NCBI RefSeq assembly: GCF_030272615.1
Contig: NC_081412.1
Location: forward strand, 697,012,083-697,076,082
Length of the DNA: 64,000 nucleotides
Direction: 5' to 3'
DNA from: Cryptomeria japonica
Lineage: Eukaryota; Streptophyta; Pinopsida; Cupressales; Cupressaceae
Made by a program: the position numbers and the translations under genes. Positions 21,700 through 34,032 of this stretch are shown in pieces (positions within the stretch are counted from its first letter, which is position 1; each line of letters opens with the position of its first letter). The notes under the pieces are model-generated. The model did not search any database. It was not told the DNA's origin and saw only the letters and a list, made by a program, of their open reading frames with translations.

Positions 21700-23189
21700 C
21701 ACAATTTTTTGCTCTAACTCTCTGGAATTCAATTATTTGTTCTATCAATTTCTTTGTTGTATAAAAATTGTGTCAAGCAATCTTGATTATATGCCCAATA
21801 TATCCACAGATAGCTTTGTAATAATGATCCTCTCATAAATCTACCTCGTGTGAACCATAAATATACCTGATTCAAGCATTTAATAAAAGCTCATTGTTTC
21901 AGTTTCAAATTCTGATACGACAATGGCTCATAGGTGTATGTCTCTTCGATGAAACTTCATCTTTGGCATCATCAGCAAAATCCCTTTTCCTTTTAGAAAC
22001 TTTATCTTTCCTATCTAGGTAACATAAGTCGATGACACTCCTGCTTTATCGGTATATGTCAACCCGATACTATCATCAGGCATCGGGGTAACTTCAAATG
22101 TGTCATGGTGACAAGCATAGTTTTCTCGATGACCTTTTCCTTCGGCATAAATTTTCCCGCTACATCATGTTCCATCGACATAATCTTTCCCAATGATCTT
22201 CTGACCAATCACTTCATCAGGCATCGAGGAGACTCAAAATGACACATCCCAACTCCTTAGGGTACACCGATGATCTTTCTTCATTATAATCTTTGTTGAT
22301 GCACTTTTATCCTTAGTTGTGTTCATCGAGATAAGTCTTACAGATATCCTCATCAACTATCGGCAAGACAATATTTTTCCTTTGCTGCCAGTGTATGTTT
22401 TGTTGATGAACATAATCGGTATATGTTTCCCTGATCTACTTGACTTCCTTGGCTCCTTGGAAATGATCGATGTGACTTCCACTGATGCATTTGACTTTGT
22501 CTTATCATGCTTATACATCGGTATATGATATCTAGACCATGAACTACTCGTTTTGTCTAAGTTTTTTCATCAGGATAAATTTGGCCGATAGTACAAGTTT
22601 CAATTATTTGCAACTTTTACTTCATCTTATGGATACAAATGTTTATAATCTGCTTAATGGATTCAATATAAATTGAACAAAACCTCTAACACATATAGGA
22701 GATTTGTTGTTTCTTGCCATGATCTCTGAAATTCTTTTTGAAATATACACTTGGTTAAAATATGTCAAAATGAAAACTCATTCACGTCCATCACATGTCC
22801 CCACTTCAATGGGATCTTGGTGGTAATTTGATAAGTAACCCTGATCACTTTTGTATTTTTTATCACTCTAAAAAATGTTTGATAAGCTCCCTATCCTTCA
22901 ATCTATACCCTGAAAGGATCTCTATTTGCCTTGTATTATCTCAGTGCCACCCTCAAGCTATCCAGTTGATGGTTAATTTTCATGAGCTAAATCACAGGTG
23001 GATGGGAACTCATGATGTGAGATCATTCCTACACATAAAAACCAGCAGTAACTATTCTCATGATAAAAAGTGTGCATCATAAAGGTTCCTTCAAGGACAT
23101 AAATTGAAAGTAAAGATATAAAGATGCAACAACAAAAGCCTCTAAATAGTATTTCAAAGAGCATGATTAAATTGAAAATTTATGTGCTA
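21700..23189. other. Spacer with CATCGG-type repeat
   Basis: No gene is supported. The part at about 21900-22570 is rich in short CATCGG/CGGTATA motifs and holds one copy of a roughly 90-bp dispersed repeat (22319-22405). The remainder (22580-23189) is AT-rich and shows nothing I can name. The open frames at 22319-22528 and 22795-23082 are not conserved proteins. Confidence 0.45.
22319..22405 (+). repeat. Dispersed CATCGG-rich repeat, copy 1
   Basis: Contains AAGTCTTACAGATATCCTCA, then ACTATCGGCAAGACA and TTGCTGCCAGTGTATGTT. The same order of blocks occurs reversed at about 30036-30122 and 30360-30450. Likely part of a longer non-coding repeat. Confidence 0.6.
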
Positions 23190-23595
23190 GCAAAACTAAT
23201 GGCCCAATACTCGTGAGGTCTTGAACCTCAATGCCTCCAAACTGTCCACAAGACATATAGGGGTAGTGAAGGTAATGTCTGAACAAATCAATGTTAAATG
23301 GTGGCCCGTCTTGTTTTGTAAGTTTTCCCACTTCTTCTTTATGGATAGTTAGTTTCCACCCAAGGTATGTAGTGTCCATTATTTGATATTCCTCTTCCAA
23401 TTCCCCGAAAGATAGAGGTTTATCAAAACCAGAATCTAGGTTGAACACTTCATTTATAGTGTTTACTGAAAACCTTATGAAGGCTTCTCCATTTGGAATC
23501 TGAATGTATCTTCCCGCATAATTATAATTTCTCACTAGAATCTCTAAAACTTTCAACTTTACAAAAACATTAGGGACAATTAGCTCACGCCGATT
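23190..23595 (-). pseudogene. Orphan reading-frame family, copy 4 (fragment)
   Basis: The minus strand gives LIVPNVFVKLKVLEILVRNY, a segment with IPNGEAFIRFSVNTINEVFN, WKLTIHKEEVGKLTKQDGPP, and SCGQFGGIEVQDLTSIGPLV. These match the N-terminal third of copy 3 at about two residues in three or better, with no stop over some 130 codons. The match stops abruptly at 23190 and 23595. This copy keeps HYPYMSCGQ intact where copy 3 has a stop, so it helps define the ancestral frame. Confidence 0.7.
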
Positions 23596-23824
23596 TGTTA
23601 CTATGTTGAATGTTCAATGGTTTTGGTTCGTTTTGCAATTTTTCTATGTTTAAGTATTTCAATTTGGTATATTATACTGAAACATCATTTCATAAATAAC
23701 ATTTCAAGTTCTTTATAACTAGTTCTTAGAAGACTTTTGTACTTGCAACATCGTTTTGCTTAGTTTGTGAAGGTTATAGACCAAAGTTTCCATAGACCGA
23801 TTTTTTTTCTTGTGAAGAGAGATC

Positions 23825-26800
23825 ATGTCAGATAATATCAGTAAAGAACAAAATAAGGAGACAATTTCTAGATTGTGGTCTAGCTTGAAAAGAAAAGGTG
23901 ATGGAAAATGTTATTGTCCCTACAAAAATTGTAAGGGCTTAAAGACTACAAGACTTCTAATCACAACAGTTGATAAACATTGTAGGCAACATGATCACAT
24001 TGAAGGGGGGCATGATTATCGTCCATTGGTAAATTGTTCATTATATTATTATGTTCTTTTATTAAGGGTTTTTAAGTAATTTTGATAATGTTACTAATAT
24101 TATTGTCACAGACGGATGTTCGGGGAAAGGTACCTGCATTACCTGATGACAATACAGTGATGGACTCACTATTATGCGATGATGACATTGCATATTCCAC
24201 AGACCCTGTCGCAATGATGAGAAAGATCCAAAAAAAAGTTAATAGAGAAACTATTGGTCTGGCATACCAAGTCCCTCAAACTGATGCAATAAAAGAGAGG
24301 TTGCAACAATTGATGCAAAGAGCACAAAACTTGCAAGTAAGCAGTAATGAAATCTTTAATTATAACATAAGTTCAAAAATGGTTTATATTTTATACTTTT
24401 TTTATGTCAGGAACTAAAATATGTGCATGTTGTTTTTTACAGGAAATATTGCGTCCTCATCAAGTTGGTGGCCATGATCAAGGTACTCTAGGTAGTTCAT
24501 GTGATGACAATGTTCCATACATTAAAACTACTTTGATGTTCTGATATATCCTTTATCTATTCATAGGCTCCTTGTTGTTATTAAACATGTGACTTCCCTG
24601 CACATTTTATTATTGTTGCAGAGCATCCACACTATAACTTATCAACTAGGGACAACCTTCCAATCAAGGTCATCTGACTCACACACCATTTGACTCTATT
24701 TTTTATGCCTCCATAGATGGCACAATACATTCATACATACTTCGAGCTTTCACAACACTTGGGTTACCAAGTCACAATTCATTGACTCAAACATACCAAT
24801 TAGGACAATCATTATCTAAGACTCCATACCCTCACTTTGGAAATCTCAATCACTCCCAATGGCATTCAAAATTACTCCTAGGGTTTACTCAAACCCCCAC
24901 ATACCGACACATTACTTGGTTTGCACATTAGAGACAATATTCTCACTATTTCTAGAAGTTGATAGTCTATGTAAAGTTTAGGATAGCCACAAAGGAATTA
25001 GCCAATCACTTGTCATAAACACCCAATATTGACTCAAGACACTCAACCCTCCCTCCAAAAATAAACCAAACAATTAGGTTTCCGTCCACACTATCTTCCA
25101 AGACTATTTTTCATTCAACCCTCACATGTCAAAAGCTTTTTATCACTATTTTTCAAGTTTGTTGTCATGAGGCAATACAAGAGGACAATCATGTCACATC
25201 TTTGGTTCAAGGTCTTTTAAGGCTTCAAAACTCCTTTGAGATGACTCCCCACATACCTTATTCAACCCCCAATAATATACCAACACTCATTCATATGTAC
25301 TTTTGCACCAAACCCTCACAAATCTATCTTTTCACTATCCTTCTTGGACTGAGACACCCAAAACAGTCCCAAAAGTCTTCAAATCACATGCCAAACATGG
25401 AGTGAAAACCCTGCACACTTGATGAAATGAAAGTACACAATATAATACAGATTTATGCCCATTTGTGGGCTTATTTGGCAAATAAAATAAAAGATATTAC
25501 ATTTTGAGTGCTTGTTGCTAGCCTTAGGTAGGGTTTGGATAGTTTTCACCAAAATGGCTATAACTTTTCAAAAACAGATCCAAAATTAATGAAACTAAAA
25601 TGAAATGAAAGTATATTCAATCCACTTCAATATCCAACTAGTTTCCAAATCCAATAAATTCATTTGATGGTGGAAAACGTGTGGATAATAGACAGCAATA
25701 TTCAGATTAATGAGAAAGAGTGTAGGGAATTCAAAAGTTTTTGTTATTCAAAGGCTCTAAAATTGACTGTTCTGCTTTAAAAAATTGGTCCTAGTTCCTC
25801 ATTGTTCTCTTGGTGCTCCTGCACCACTATGGTATTGCTCATATATTTAATGTTTTGTATACTTAATGTATTATTCTTCAGGTGATGTCCAAGTTCTTGT
25901 GCAAGCGTCGCCTCATCAAATCCCATCATCCCCACCTATATTGTCAATTGCAATATCAACAACATGCAACATGTAGAAATCTAGTAGTGCACATCATACT
26001 GACCCCAGAGTTGGTAGATCCCTCTTTTTCTCTCTCTTTTGTTATGTGTTTATTTCCCTTGAAGTGTTCTTTATTGGGGGCATTTCATAGTGGATTCATT
26101 TTTTGCAGCAAGACATGTATATGAGGATGCAGAAGCCACTAGTGGTGATACCATAGCAGCATTTCCTGGATCTTCCCGTATTGCTAGTATGGGAACGTTG
26201 CCGGTCACATTTGTGGTGACCGAATATTTGCTTCCCATAAAGATAGAGAAGGTTCTAGGTACTTTAAAATTATTATGCTATATTGAATAATTGTAATTTA
26301 CTTATTAATCACTCATTTTAGACTAATCATCCCATGATTTGTTTGCAGGAAATGATATTTTTAATAAAAATCTTAATGAAATTACATTAGAGATCTTTGG
26401 GCCCATCATACGTAAATGATGGAATGAGCATGAAAAAAAGTTAAAAGATGATCTCATAAACCATTTGGTTGGGTTGTTAGGAAATGATACATTCGAGAAA
26501 AGTAAGGTCCTTCACCAAGTTGGCAAACATATACAGTGTGTGAGGGACCAATATAGGACACATTTAGAGAAGAACAAAAAGTATGAGCGTCCACCCATGA
26601 TTCCAGAGAGGGAGTGGAAGGACCTAATTTTGGATGCAAATGAGAGAGTTGAAAGGAAAAAAGGAAATACACCACCAGGAAGAAGAAGGTATGTGATACT
26701 ATTAAGAATGTAATTATGTAATAATTACTCTTTATATTTATATAATCTAACATATTTCAAACTTTTCATAGACTGCTCGACACATGAAAGACAACTAAGG

Positions 26801-27937
26801 CAAGACTAGAAAAACACGAGCAACACAAACTCGCCTCTGGTGGTTATATGAAAGTTGTCACATGAATTGTAAGTATCAATAAATGAAATATCGCATCGAA
26901 ATAATAAATTGCAAACAACTTTTTTAATCATTAAATAATACAAGAAAAATTCATGATATTAAGCAAAAAATGCAAGGCTCTGAATTCAATAAAGTGCCCA
27001 CAGAAGATGACATGAAAATTGCCCTACTGGGAGGGCTATAGAGTCGTGGTTGAATGCCTAAATGGATTGAGTGGGAAAATAGAAGAATCCGATATATTTG
27101 TCAATCATGTAAATAAGCTAAATGAAAATTATTTAAAATTGAATACTTGAGAAATAATCTATTCGATGTTAATTTCCAACATAATGTGACTATATTTGTT
27201 TTAAATAATCAAGCAATTATAACAATGGAAATGACATTAGAATGCAGCCTGCACAACGTGGAACACAACTTGCACATGATGAAGGTCGTGGTGTGCATCC
27301 CAGTACTGGAGGTATTCACGTGCTAAACAAAAAAAAATTATGTAATGATTATTACAATTAAACATTTTTCATGAAATTGGTGTAGTAATTAGTGTAACCT
27401 TTTTTGTTTTTATTTTAGAGCATGTAGACCATGGTGAGCAAGTTGAGCATGATCCAGGTAGAGAACATCAGGAATGTGATGGGGCCCCACCAGGTAAAGA
27501 GGACCATTTTTATTCCTTTGAAATAATTTAATTACAATTAGTGTATTGATTAATGTAACCTTTCGTGTTTCAACTCCAGAGGATTTAGAGGGTGTTCAGG
27601 ATATTGAGGATGAGGCTAGACAAAATGATCAGGAAGATGATGTGGCCACATCAGGTAAAGAGCACCCCTATAATTTTCTTTTAATTAATGGAATACTTGT
27701 AACAATAATAATAAAACTCGTGAATTTAACCCATTTCTTTGTTATTGTAGTAGACTCCCCTTTGCATACGCGTCCTCATCATGAGTACATGACTAAGCAT
27801 ACATTAACTAGATCACGAACAGAGGGCAAAGGAACTAAAGAGGGGACAATGATGAAGACAATGATCATCCACTTAGTCTTTACCTCCAAGATTCAAAAAG
27901 AAAGAAAACAAAATGATTGTAATCTTATTATATGTTA
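23825..27937 (+). pseudogene. Intron-rich decayed gene with N-terminal Cys/His finger
   Basis: Exon-like blocks bounded by AG and GT can be joined. Exon 1 (23825-24028) encodes CYCPYKNCKGLKTT, then VDKHCRQHDHIEGGHDYRPL, a Cys/His finger like those of plant transposon-associated proteins. Exons 2-4 (24112-24336, 24443-24482, 24622-24668) stay open for about 170 codons. Exon 5 starts near 25882 and exon 6 is 26109-26258. Exon 7 (26349-26688) encodes WNEHEKKLKDDLINHLVGLL and REWKDLILDANERVERKKGN; exon 8 (from 26772) encodes RLEKHEQHKLASGGYMKVVT. Short repeated acidic exons follow (27240-27660). Stops in exons 7, 8 and later show decay. It may derive from an En/Spm-like (Transposase_24-type) gene; that is a guess from general resemblance. 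Confidence 0.5.
24669..25881. repeat. Large intron with inserted sequence and TIR-like end
   Basis: This 1.2-kb intron is much longer than its neighbours (about 80-140 bp). Near its right end, 25810-25825 reads TTGGTGCTCCTGCACC, whose complement GGTGCAGGAGCACC matches 13 of 14 bases of the left terminus of the element at 19067. No matching left end or target duplication was found, so it may be a truncated relative. The remainder is AC-rich and non-coding. Confidence 0.4.
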
Positions 27938-27944
27938 ACAATTG

Positions 27945-28070
27945 GATTTTATGTGTTAATGAATTTAATTATGTGTTAATGAATGTTGATGAATTATATG
28001 TGTTAATGAATGTTGATGAATGTTATGTGTTAATGAATGTTATGTTTCATTAATGGATGAAAGAATGTTA
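27945..28070. repeat. Short imperfect tandem repeat
   Basis: Repeats of ATGTGTTAATGAATGTTGAT with variation, about five units, directly downstream of the intron-rich gene. Confidence 0.7.
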
Positions 28071-28079
28071 GACATTAAT

Positions 28080-29835
28080 GGGAAATTTAGAGTGATATTA
28101 GCGGGGGGCAAATGAGCTTCCACCTTCACATGGTTGACCCTGTTAAGTAGAGAATATTAGACTATTCTTGAAACAAAAAGAAGCTCAATAAGGTAACACA
28201 CTTTTCAATATTTCATTAGGCTCCATTGTTAATCTTATTGATGCTAAGCATCTTGTTTGTAGGTTACATATTCAGTGTTGCAAGTTGTGAACATGCTTCT
28301 ACGAGACAGTTCCCCATTACAAGTGAATGCATGCCTTATTGGTTTTTTGAGTTTATTTTCTTCTAGAATAGACACACTTTCTTTGTTCATTTTGTTTTAG
28401 AATAGACACACTACCTCATTTTGTTCATTCATTGTTCATTTTGAGTTTTTTTTAGGTCGAATTTGAAGAAAGAGCATGCATAAAAGGAGGTGGAACTGCT
28501 GGAAACTGGCTGTTAAACTAAGTTATTGATTCTTCACTAAAACCCCTGGATCTTGATTCCAGTCCTGCCTGTGTCCTAGTCCAAGCCTAATTTACCTTGG
28601 ATTCCTCCAAGGTCCTTCTTTGGTGGCTGTAAATTCACACAATTATCAACTGATTTTGAACTTTAACCCACAGGATTACCAACTTACCCTTCAGCACTAA
28701 GCCCTCTCAAGGGACCAAAACTTGACTTTAACCTTCCCAACTTGGTTTTCCACTTCCTAGGGTCTTCTCATACCCCAAAAAACATGATTCAATATAATTA
28801 AAACTCCCAAATGACTGGTTTATACCCAAACCCCAAACTAGGTAACAACTAGGCTTATTTCCCCAATTAGGTCTCCAAACTCTAGTTTTTGGACTTAACT
28901 TCCGAACTTCCCAAAAAATTAGAAAAAAATCACATATTTAGATACCCTTTTTAGAGTTACACAACATATCAAAATAATCACACTACTCATTTGGACCAAC
29001 TATACGAAATGATCACTTTTACCCCAAAACTAGGCCTAATTAGGCCACTTTTACAAAGCAAGTACCCACAAAACTTACAACCAAGAATAAAAACCAAAAA
29101 AAAGTCTTTATTTACCTTCCAAGAAAAAGGATTTTCATTCCCATTGAAAGAGCCATGCTCATTTGTTACCCCAAAACACAAACCCTCCTTTCTAGGAACA
29201 AAAACTAGGGCCTTCTCAAAATAAACCCCACAAAAACTTCCAAATCAAAAAAAAGGTTGTCTTACCTTGCATTAAATATATCTTACAACATTCCATCAGA
29301 AAAACATACCCTCATTAAGGAAAATCTTCAGATCAAATACATGGTACCATGCACCCCCTACTCACACAACACACAACTTGCTCATTTGGTGATCACCATT
29401 CAAACATTCATGCTTCTCCTGTACACATATGGTTAGTATCTATTATTTTAAAACATATATTAGACCCATTCCACAAGACACAATAGAAACAAAAAGTGGA
29501 ATGGGTCATTCATCCATAATAAACCCCAAAATCAAATAAAAAATTGTCAAATAACAGCCTTCAAGACAATCAACGTTTTGGTGCACAAAATGATTTATTA
29601 AACCTTAAAAATGAATTTAAATTATTCTTATAAAATCTTCCAAATAATTTCCAATGGGTGCAGATCAATATGAAGAAATAAAACCACAATATGCTTCAGA
29701 TTTCACTCATGAAATGCAAGGAAAATGTTGAATTTTTATTGCAACAATTTGTTTTCACATAGATCAACCTTCAAATCAACATCAACAACCTCTCCACACA
29801 TGAGAATGAGGTTTTTAAACACTATTGTGATTCCT
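28080..29835. other. Gene-free stretch
   Basis: AT-rich at the edges and C-rich on the plus strand at about 28540-29240, with GGCCTAATTAGGCC as a 14-bp palindrome near 29033. Open frames at 28987-29224 overlap each other on opposite strands and show no conserved protein. I see no element borders. Confidence 0.4.
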
Positions 29836-29839
29836 TAAG

Positions 29840-30755
29840 ATAAGTCTTATCATGCATTCTTGTAGCTATTTTATCTTTATCTTTTTGATAATGAAGTACC
29901 TATTGTGCTTAATCCTTTGTAAGCTCACTGATATTAATGATGCTGATATTAATCCTTTGTAATCGGAAAAAGTCATCTCGATGATAACACTGACAAGTAG
30001 AAGCATGTGATTGGGATAGCATACACTGTTTAAGTCCATTGGCAATGCACACACTAGCGGCAATGGAGAAATCTTGTTTTGTCGATAGCTGATGAGGCTA
30101 TCGGTAAGACTTAATACAATGGACACTGGCAAAAAGTAAAATGCATCAGCAAAGGTTACAACGATAAAGAATCATCGGTGTAGACAAAAGCAAACAGGAT
30201 TATTTATTTATTTTAAATGTTGGGGAAGGTCGTAACTCCAACGAACACCACAAGACAACCGACGATGTTGAAATACCTGCGACAACAAAAATGTCGTAGT
30301 ATGCAACCTCGTATGTCATCGTAATCATCAAAATTCTGACATCTCCTTGAAGATGTTCAATCGGTAGAACACACACTAGTGGCAATGAAAAAATCATGTC
30401 TTGTCGATAGTCGATGAGGCTATTGCTAATACTTATCCTGATGGACACTGGCAATAGTAAAATGCATCGGCAAAGGTTACAACGACAAATATAGTGTCAT
30501 TGACAAAGGTTACGGCGATAAAGGATACAACGAGGTCGGAATTCCAACGTCTCCTCATCAAAAAAACATGTCGTGGTCCATAGAAATTTCCAACGTAGGG
30601 TCATCGAAATTTTGACGTGAATCCCGTCATCAGAATCACCGACAAAAAAATAGCAACAAGGATTTTCACCTCAAATACCTCTGAATTCTGACATTTAGTT
30701 GTTTGAGTTCCAACGAATTCTCGTCGGAAAACCGATCCAAATGTACTAGTGGCAG
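29840..30755 (-). repeat. Dispersed CATCGG-rich repeat, copies 2 and 3
   Basis: Two minus-strand copies (about 30036-30122 and 30360-30450) of the repeat seen at 22319-22405. Both read GCCTCATCGACTATCG-like cores followed by TTGCCACTAGTGTGTG or TTGCCGCTAGTGTGTG. The surrounding sequence has more CpG than most of the window. The small minus-strand frames starting MPVSI in both copies reflect the repeat, not a gene. Confidence 0.6.
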
Positions 30756-30756
30756 A

Positions 30757-31300
30757 AGGTTCTCCATTGATAAGAATAGAAAAAGTATTAGCTCGGTGAC
30801 ACAACTCATGACCTAGTTGACCCATTCACTAGTGAAACCAAAATATAACAAAAGCTTTTGCAAGAAAGACCATTTCACCCTATCAAAGGCCTTAGCCATA
30901 TCAAGCTTAATAAACATAGCTTTCTCCTTTGATGAAAAGTCATAGAATGAATGGCCTCCAGTGCAATCACAATCCCATCCATAATTTGTCTTCCAGAAAC
31001 AAATCCCCCCTGTTCTTCAGATATCAAATCTTTGAGGCACCCCTTGAGGCACTCAGCAATGAGTTTGGTAATGATTTTATAAACCACATTGCATATGGCA
31101 ATGGGCCTAAATTGATCAAGCATATTTGCTCCTTTTTTAGGAATTGGGACTAGGAAAGTAGCATTCAAAGCCCTCAACATTTGCTTTTTTCTGTGAGATT
31201 CCTGAACTAGCTCAAGAATATCAACATTGATTATCTCCCAGAATTCTTGAAATAACTCAATAGGGAAACCATTAGGACCCGAAGCTTTACCTTTCTTCAT
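30757..31300 (-). pseudogene. LINE ORF2 reverse transcriptase (partial)
   Basis: The reading has KGKASGPNGFPIELFQEFWE, FLVPIPKKGANMLDQFRPIA, EEQGGFVSGRQIMDGI, then after a frameshift near 30935 FIKLDMAKAFDRVKW, FTSEWVN and SILINGEPSA. These are the consecutive palm and finger blocks of plant L1-type RT. The FIKLDMAKAFD block holds the first catalytic Asp. The F/YADD box and the thumb are missing because the sequence ends at about 30757. Confidence 0.9.
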
Positions 31301-31875
31301 GGTAAAAACTACATTCTCCAGTTCTTGAAGATCAATAGGTGGGTAAGGGTCTCATTCATCCTTTCAGAAACAACCAAGAGGATGCAATTCAAAATTGTGA
31401 TTTCCTCCTCCCAAGCTGGGGGAGAGTCCTCTGTAAATGAACTAGAAAAATACCTCATGACCTCCTGAGAAATGGCAGCTTGCGAAGAGAGGCAAGTACC
31501 TTCCAAAGACACCACAGATGAGATACACTTATTTTTAATGCAAGCCTTTACAGAGTTATGAAAGAAGGCCATATTCCTATCCCCTCCTTCAAGCCAATCA
31601 TTGCGAGACTTCTGCTTCTAGAAAATTTTCTCTCGAAGCTCCCATTTCTCAAGATCCTTAACTGATGAGGATTCCTCTTTGCTCAAATACAAGGTCAATC
31701 CCTGGTCCCGAATTAAGCGAGTGATGCTATCAAGATGAGCTTGAGAAACCATTATGTTATAATGAAGGTTCCCAAATCCTTGCTTATTCCATCTCTTAAG
31801 CTTGTATTTCACAAATTACAACCTTTTGATAAAAGAGTACATGGCTCTACCATGGGCTGGTTTATCTTGAAACCA
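31301..31875 (-). pseudogene. LINE ORF2 linker between endonuclease and RT
   Basis: Contains KLKRWNKQGFGNLHYNIMVS, EESSSVKDLEKWELREKIF and MAFFHNSVKACIKNKCISSV, which is the typical LINE linker where the ancestral text reads like W-K-Q-K-S-R followed by N-T-x-F-F-H. At least three stops or frameshifts divide it. Confidence 0.75.
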
Positions 31876-32669
31876 CTAGACATAAATTAAGTCTTGAAGA
31901 GAGGGATCTCTTAGCCACATTTGCTGAAATTTAAAGGATGGGTTCTTAGGCAGACTGAAGGAGACAATAGAGAACTTGATTGGCCAATGGTCTGAACCTT
32001 TCCAATCCAAGATCTCTGAGCTACTAACCCATCTGTCACTGATCCAGAAACAAGAAACCAAAAATATATCTAGCCTCTCAGAGATAGTATACTCGCCACA
32101 CCTTCTATTGTTCCAAGTAAATGTTTCATTGTTTGGCTTCATATCAATAACATTTAAAGACTCAATATTCATGCTGAGAAGATAAGAAGAGGGATCCAGC
32201 CTTGCAACCCCCATTCTTTTTTCTCCCAAACTATAAATCGCATTAAAGTCACTAGCCATAACCCAAGGAAGATAAGGCACCATGGACAGAACATATCTAA
32301 TATGCTCCCAAAGATGAGACTTACCCAAAATATCAATAGGGGCATAAGCATTAGAAAAAAGACAAACATCTCCAGATTCTAAACAAGAGGCCACCAAAGA
32401 TAAAGAAGATCGGCTTGAGATCCACTTAAGAGGGGAAATCTTCCTAGGGTCCCAAAAACAAGCCAATCCACCCAAATTTCCAAAAGCTCCAACACATTGA
32501 CAAATCCCACAAGCCCAAATACCAGGATCTCTATCCAGCAAACCATCCACAGTCAATTTCATTTCTTGAATAAAACCAGGTCTGAGCGGTGGGTGTTAAT
32601 CAAATCATGAACAACTTTTTGTCTAGGGATGTTGTTCATACCCCTCATATTCCAAGATAGAACAATCAT
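31876..32669 (-). pseudogene. LINE ORF2 apurinic-like endonuclease
   Basis: Start at 32669 (MIVLSWNMRGMNNIPRQKVV), where SWNMRG carries the conserved Asn of the exonuclease-endonuclease-phosphatase fold. The next blocks are IQEMKLT (catalytic Glu, after a frameshift near 32580), ASDFNAI (Asp/Asn pair), SERLDIFLVS and KGSDHWPI (the final SDH). This domain nicks target DNA to prime reverse transcription. From 32562 to 31876 the frame is open for about 228 codons, so this part is the best preserved of the LINE. Confidence 0.9.
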
Positions 32670-33144
32670 TTCAGGGGTTGAGAGAAATGTGAGTCGATGG
32701 TTTTCACTGACCTAAAAAAACCACCAATGTATCTCCAATCAACTTCACCTTCTCCTAATATGTCTTACGACCAATATTTAGAGATTTCTCTGAAGGCTCC
32801 TTTCTAAGATATTTTTGTTGCAAGCCTAAGACTTGAGAGGCCTTACTGCTCTTTCTAGAGTTAGCAACCCCTTTTACCAGGGCGGATCCCTGAGTCCCCA
32901 AAGCTTCCCCATCTATTAACCCCAAAATCACTCCTAGTTCAATACATGTTGGACGCTAGATGTGCGCATTTGTGTCCATTGGCCCATTCTGTTGTTTTTT
33001 TAATGGCGATTCTTGACTATCATTCCCTTCATTCTCTGTGGATGTCCCATCTGTAGGCCGCACAACCAAGGAAATCTCCATAGGAACACCCTCCTCTTGA
33101 GAGAGGTCATCAAGAGCATCAAATTTGTTAAAGTGGATATAATC

Positions 33145-34032
33145 CTATCTATCCTTTAAGGTTTTGCTTTGTCCTCTCCCCTTATTTTGAGGTTTAATCA
33201 TTATTTGCATTTCCCTCCGACATAGGGGCCTTTCCTTTATCCATCTTAGAATCAAAACTGGAAGGGGCATTAGATGCAAACCGTGTAGGAGTAGATTGGG
33301 GATATTTCCTCTGCAAATGATCATACTCATGACAAATGCGACATCTAAAGGGGAGAGTCTCATAATCTAGTGGTTGAATCCAAGAAGAGGATCCAAGGCA
33401 TAAATCAATAGAATCTGACAAAGGATTGTTGAGATCGATTTCAACACAAATGTGAGCAAAGGAAATTACCTTTATATCCAGGGTATGAGAAGCCATTCCA
33501 ACTAGTTTGCCAAGAAACAACACAATTGAGTGGAGAATATCATTCTTTCAAAACTCCAGCGGAAGCCTTGGGAGCCAAATCCAAACCGAAACCCTTGATG
33601 GGAGTTCTTTAGCAGAATTGAAGCCAACATGTCAAGGCTTCATGAAAAGCCCCACTTGGTTGAAGAAATAAGGACCACCTTCAAAGGCCTTAATTATGTC
33701 TTCCATGCAAGAGAAAACATCCACAAAATAATTATTAGCCGCCAATAGTATCTCCATTTCACCTCGAGGATTCCAGATCCGTCGAGCCTAGGACTCCAGG
33801 ATTGGCAAAGAAAGTTGTAAGCTCATAAACTTGCAAATAAGAGCATAATTGCTCCAATATGTCACATCTTCCGAGATTGTATCCGGTTGGATAACCAATA
33901 TAGGCCGATCTTGACATCTTTCCAAGAAGTCGTTTATTTTATTTAAACCAGATAAACCCTTCGAGGGTACAAATCCCTCCCTTGAGGCTCCTTAGCCTTC
34001 ACATTAAAAGGAGGAGGTTCATAGGCATCCAT
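33145..34032 (-). pseudogene. LINE ORF1, nucleic-acid-binding protein
   Basis: ATG at 34032 (MDAYEPPPFNVKAKEP). The reading, with frameshifts, has blocks typical of the plant DUF4283 domain: PILVIQPD, GGPYFFNQVGLFMKPW, VSVWIWLPRLPLEFW, then LGKLVGMASHTLD. A knuckle follows: FRCRICHEYDHLQRKYP, where the last zinc ligand of C-C-H-C reads Tyr. The C-terminus is rich in Ser, Lys and Asp. ORF1 coats LINE RNA. The 3' end at 33145 is followed by about 480 bp of intergenic or frame-shifted sequence before ORF2. Confidence 0.8.

Noticed and set aside
24100-24130. Possible start of a second gene at the exon-2 block
   Set aside because: The block is in phase with exon 1 and bounded by consensus splice sites, so it is better explained as an exon of the same gene.
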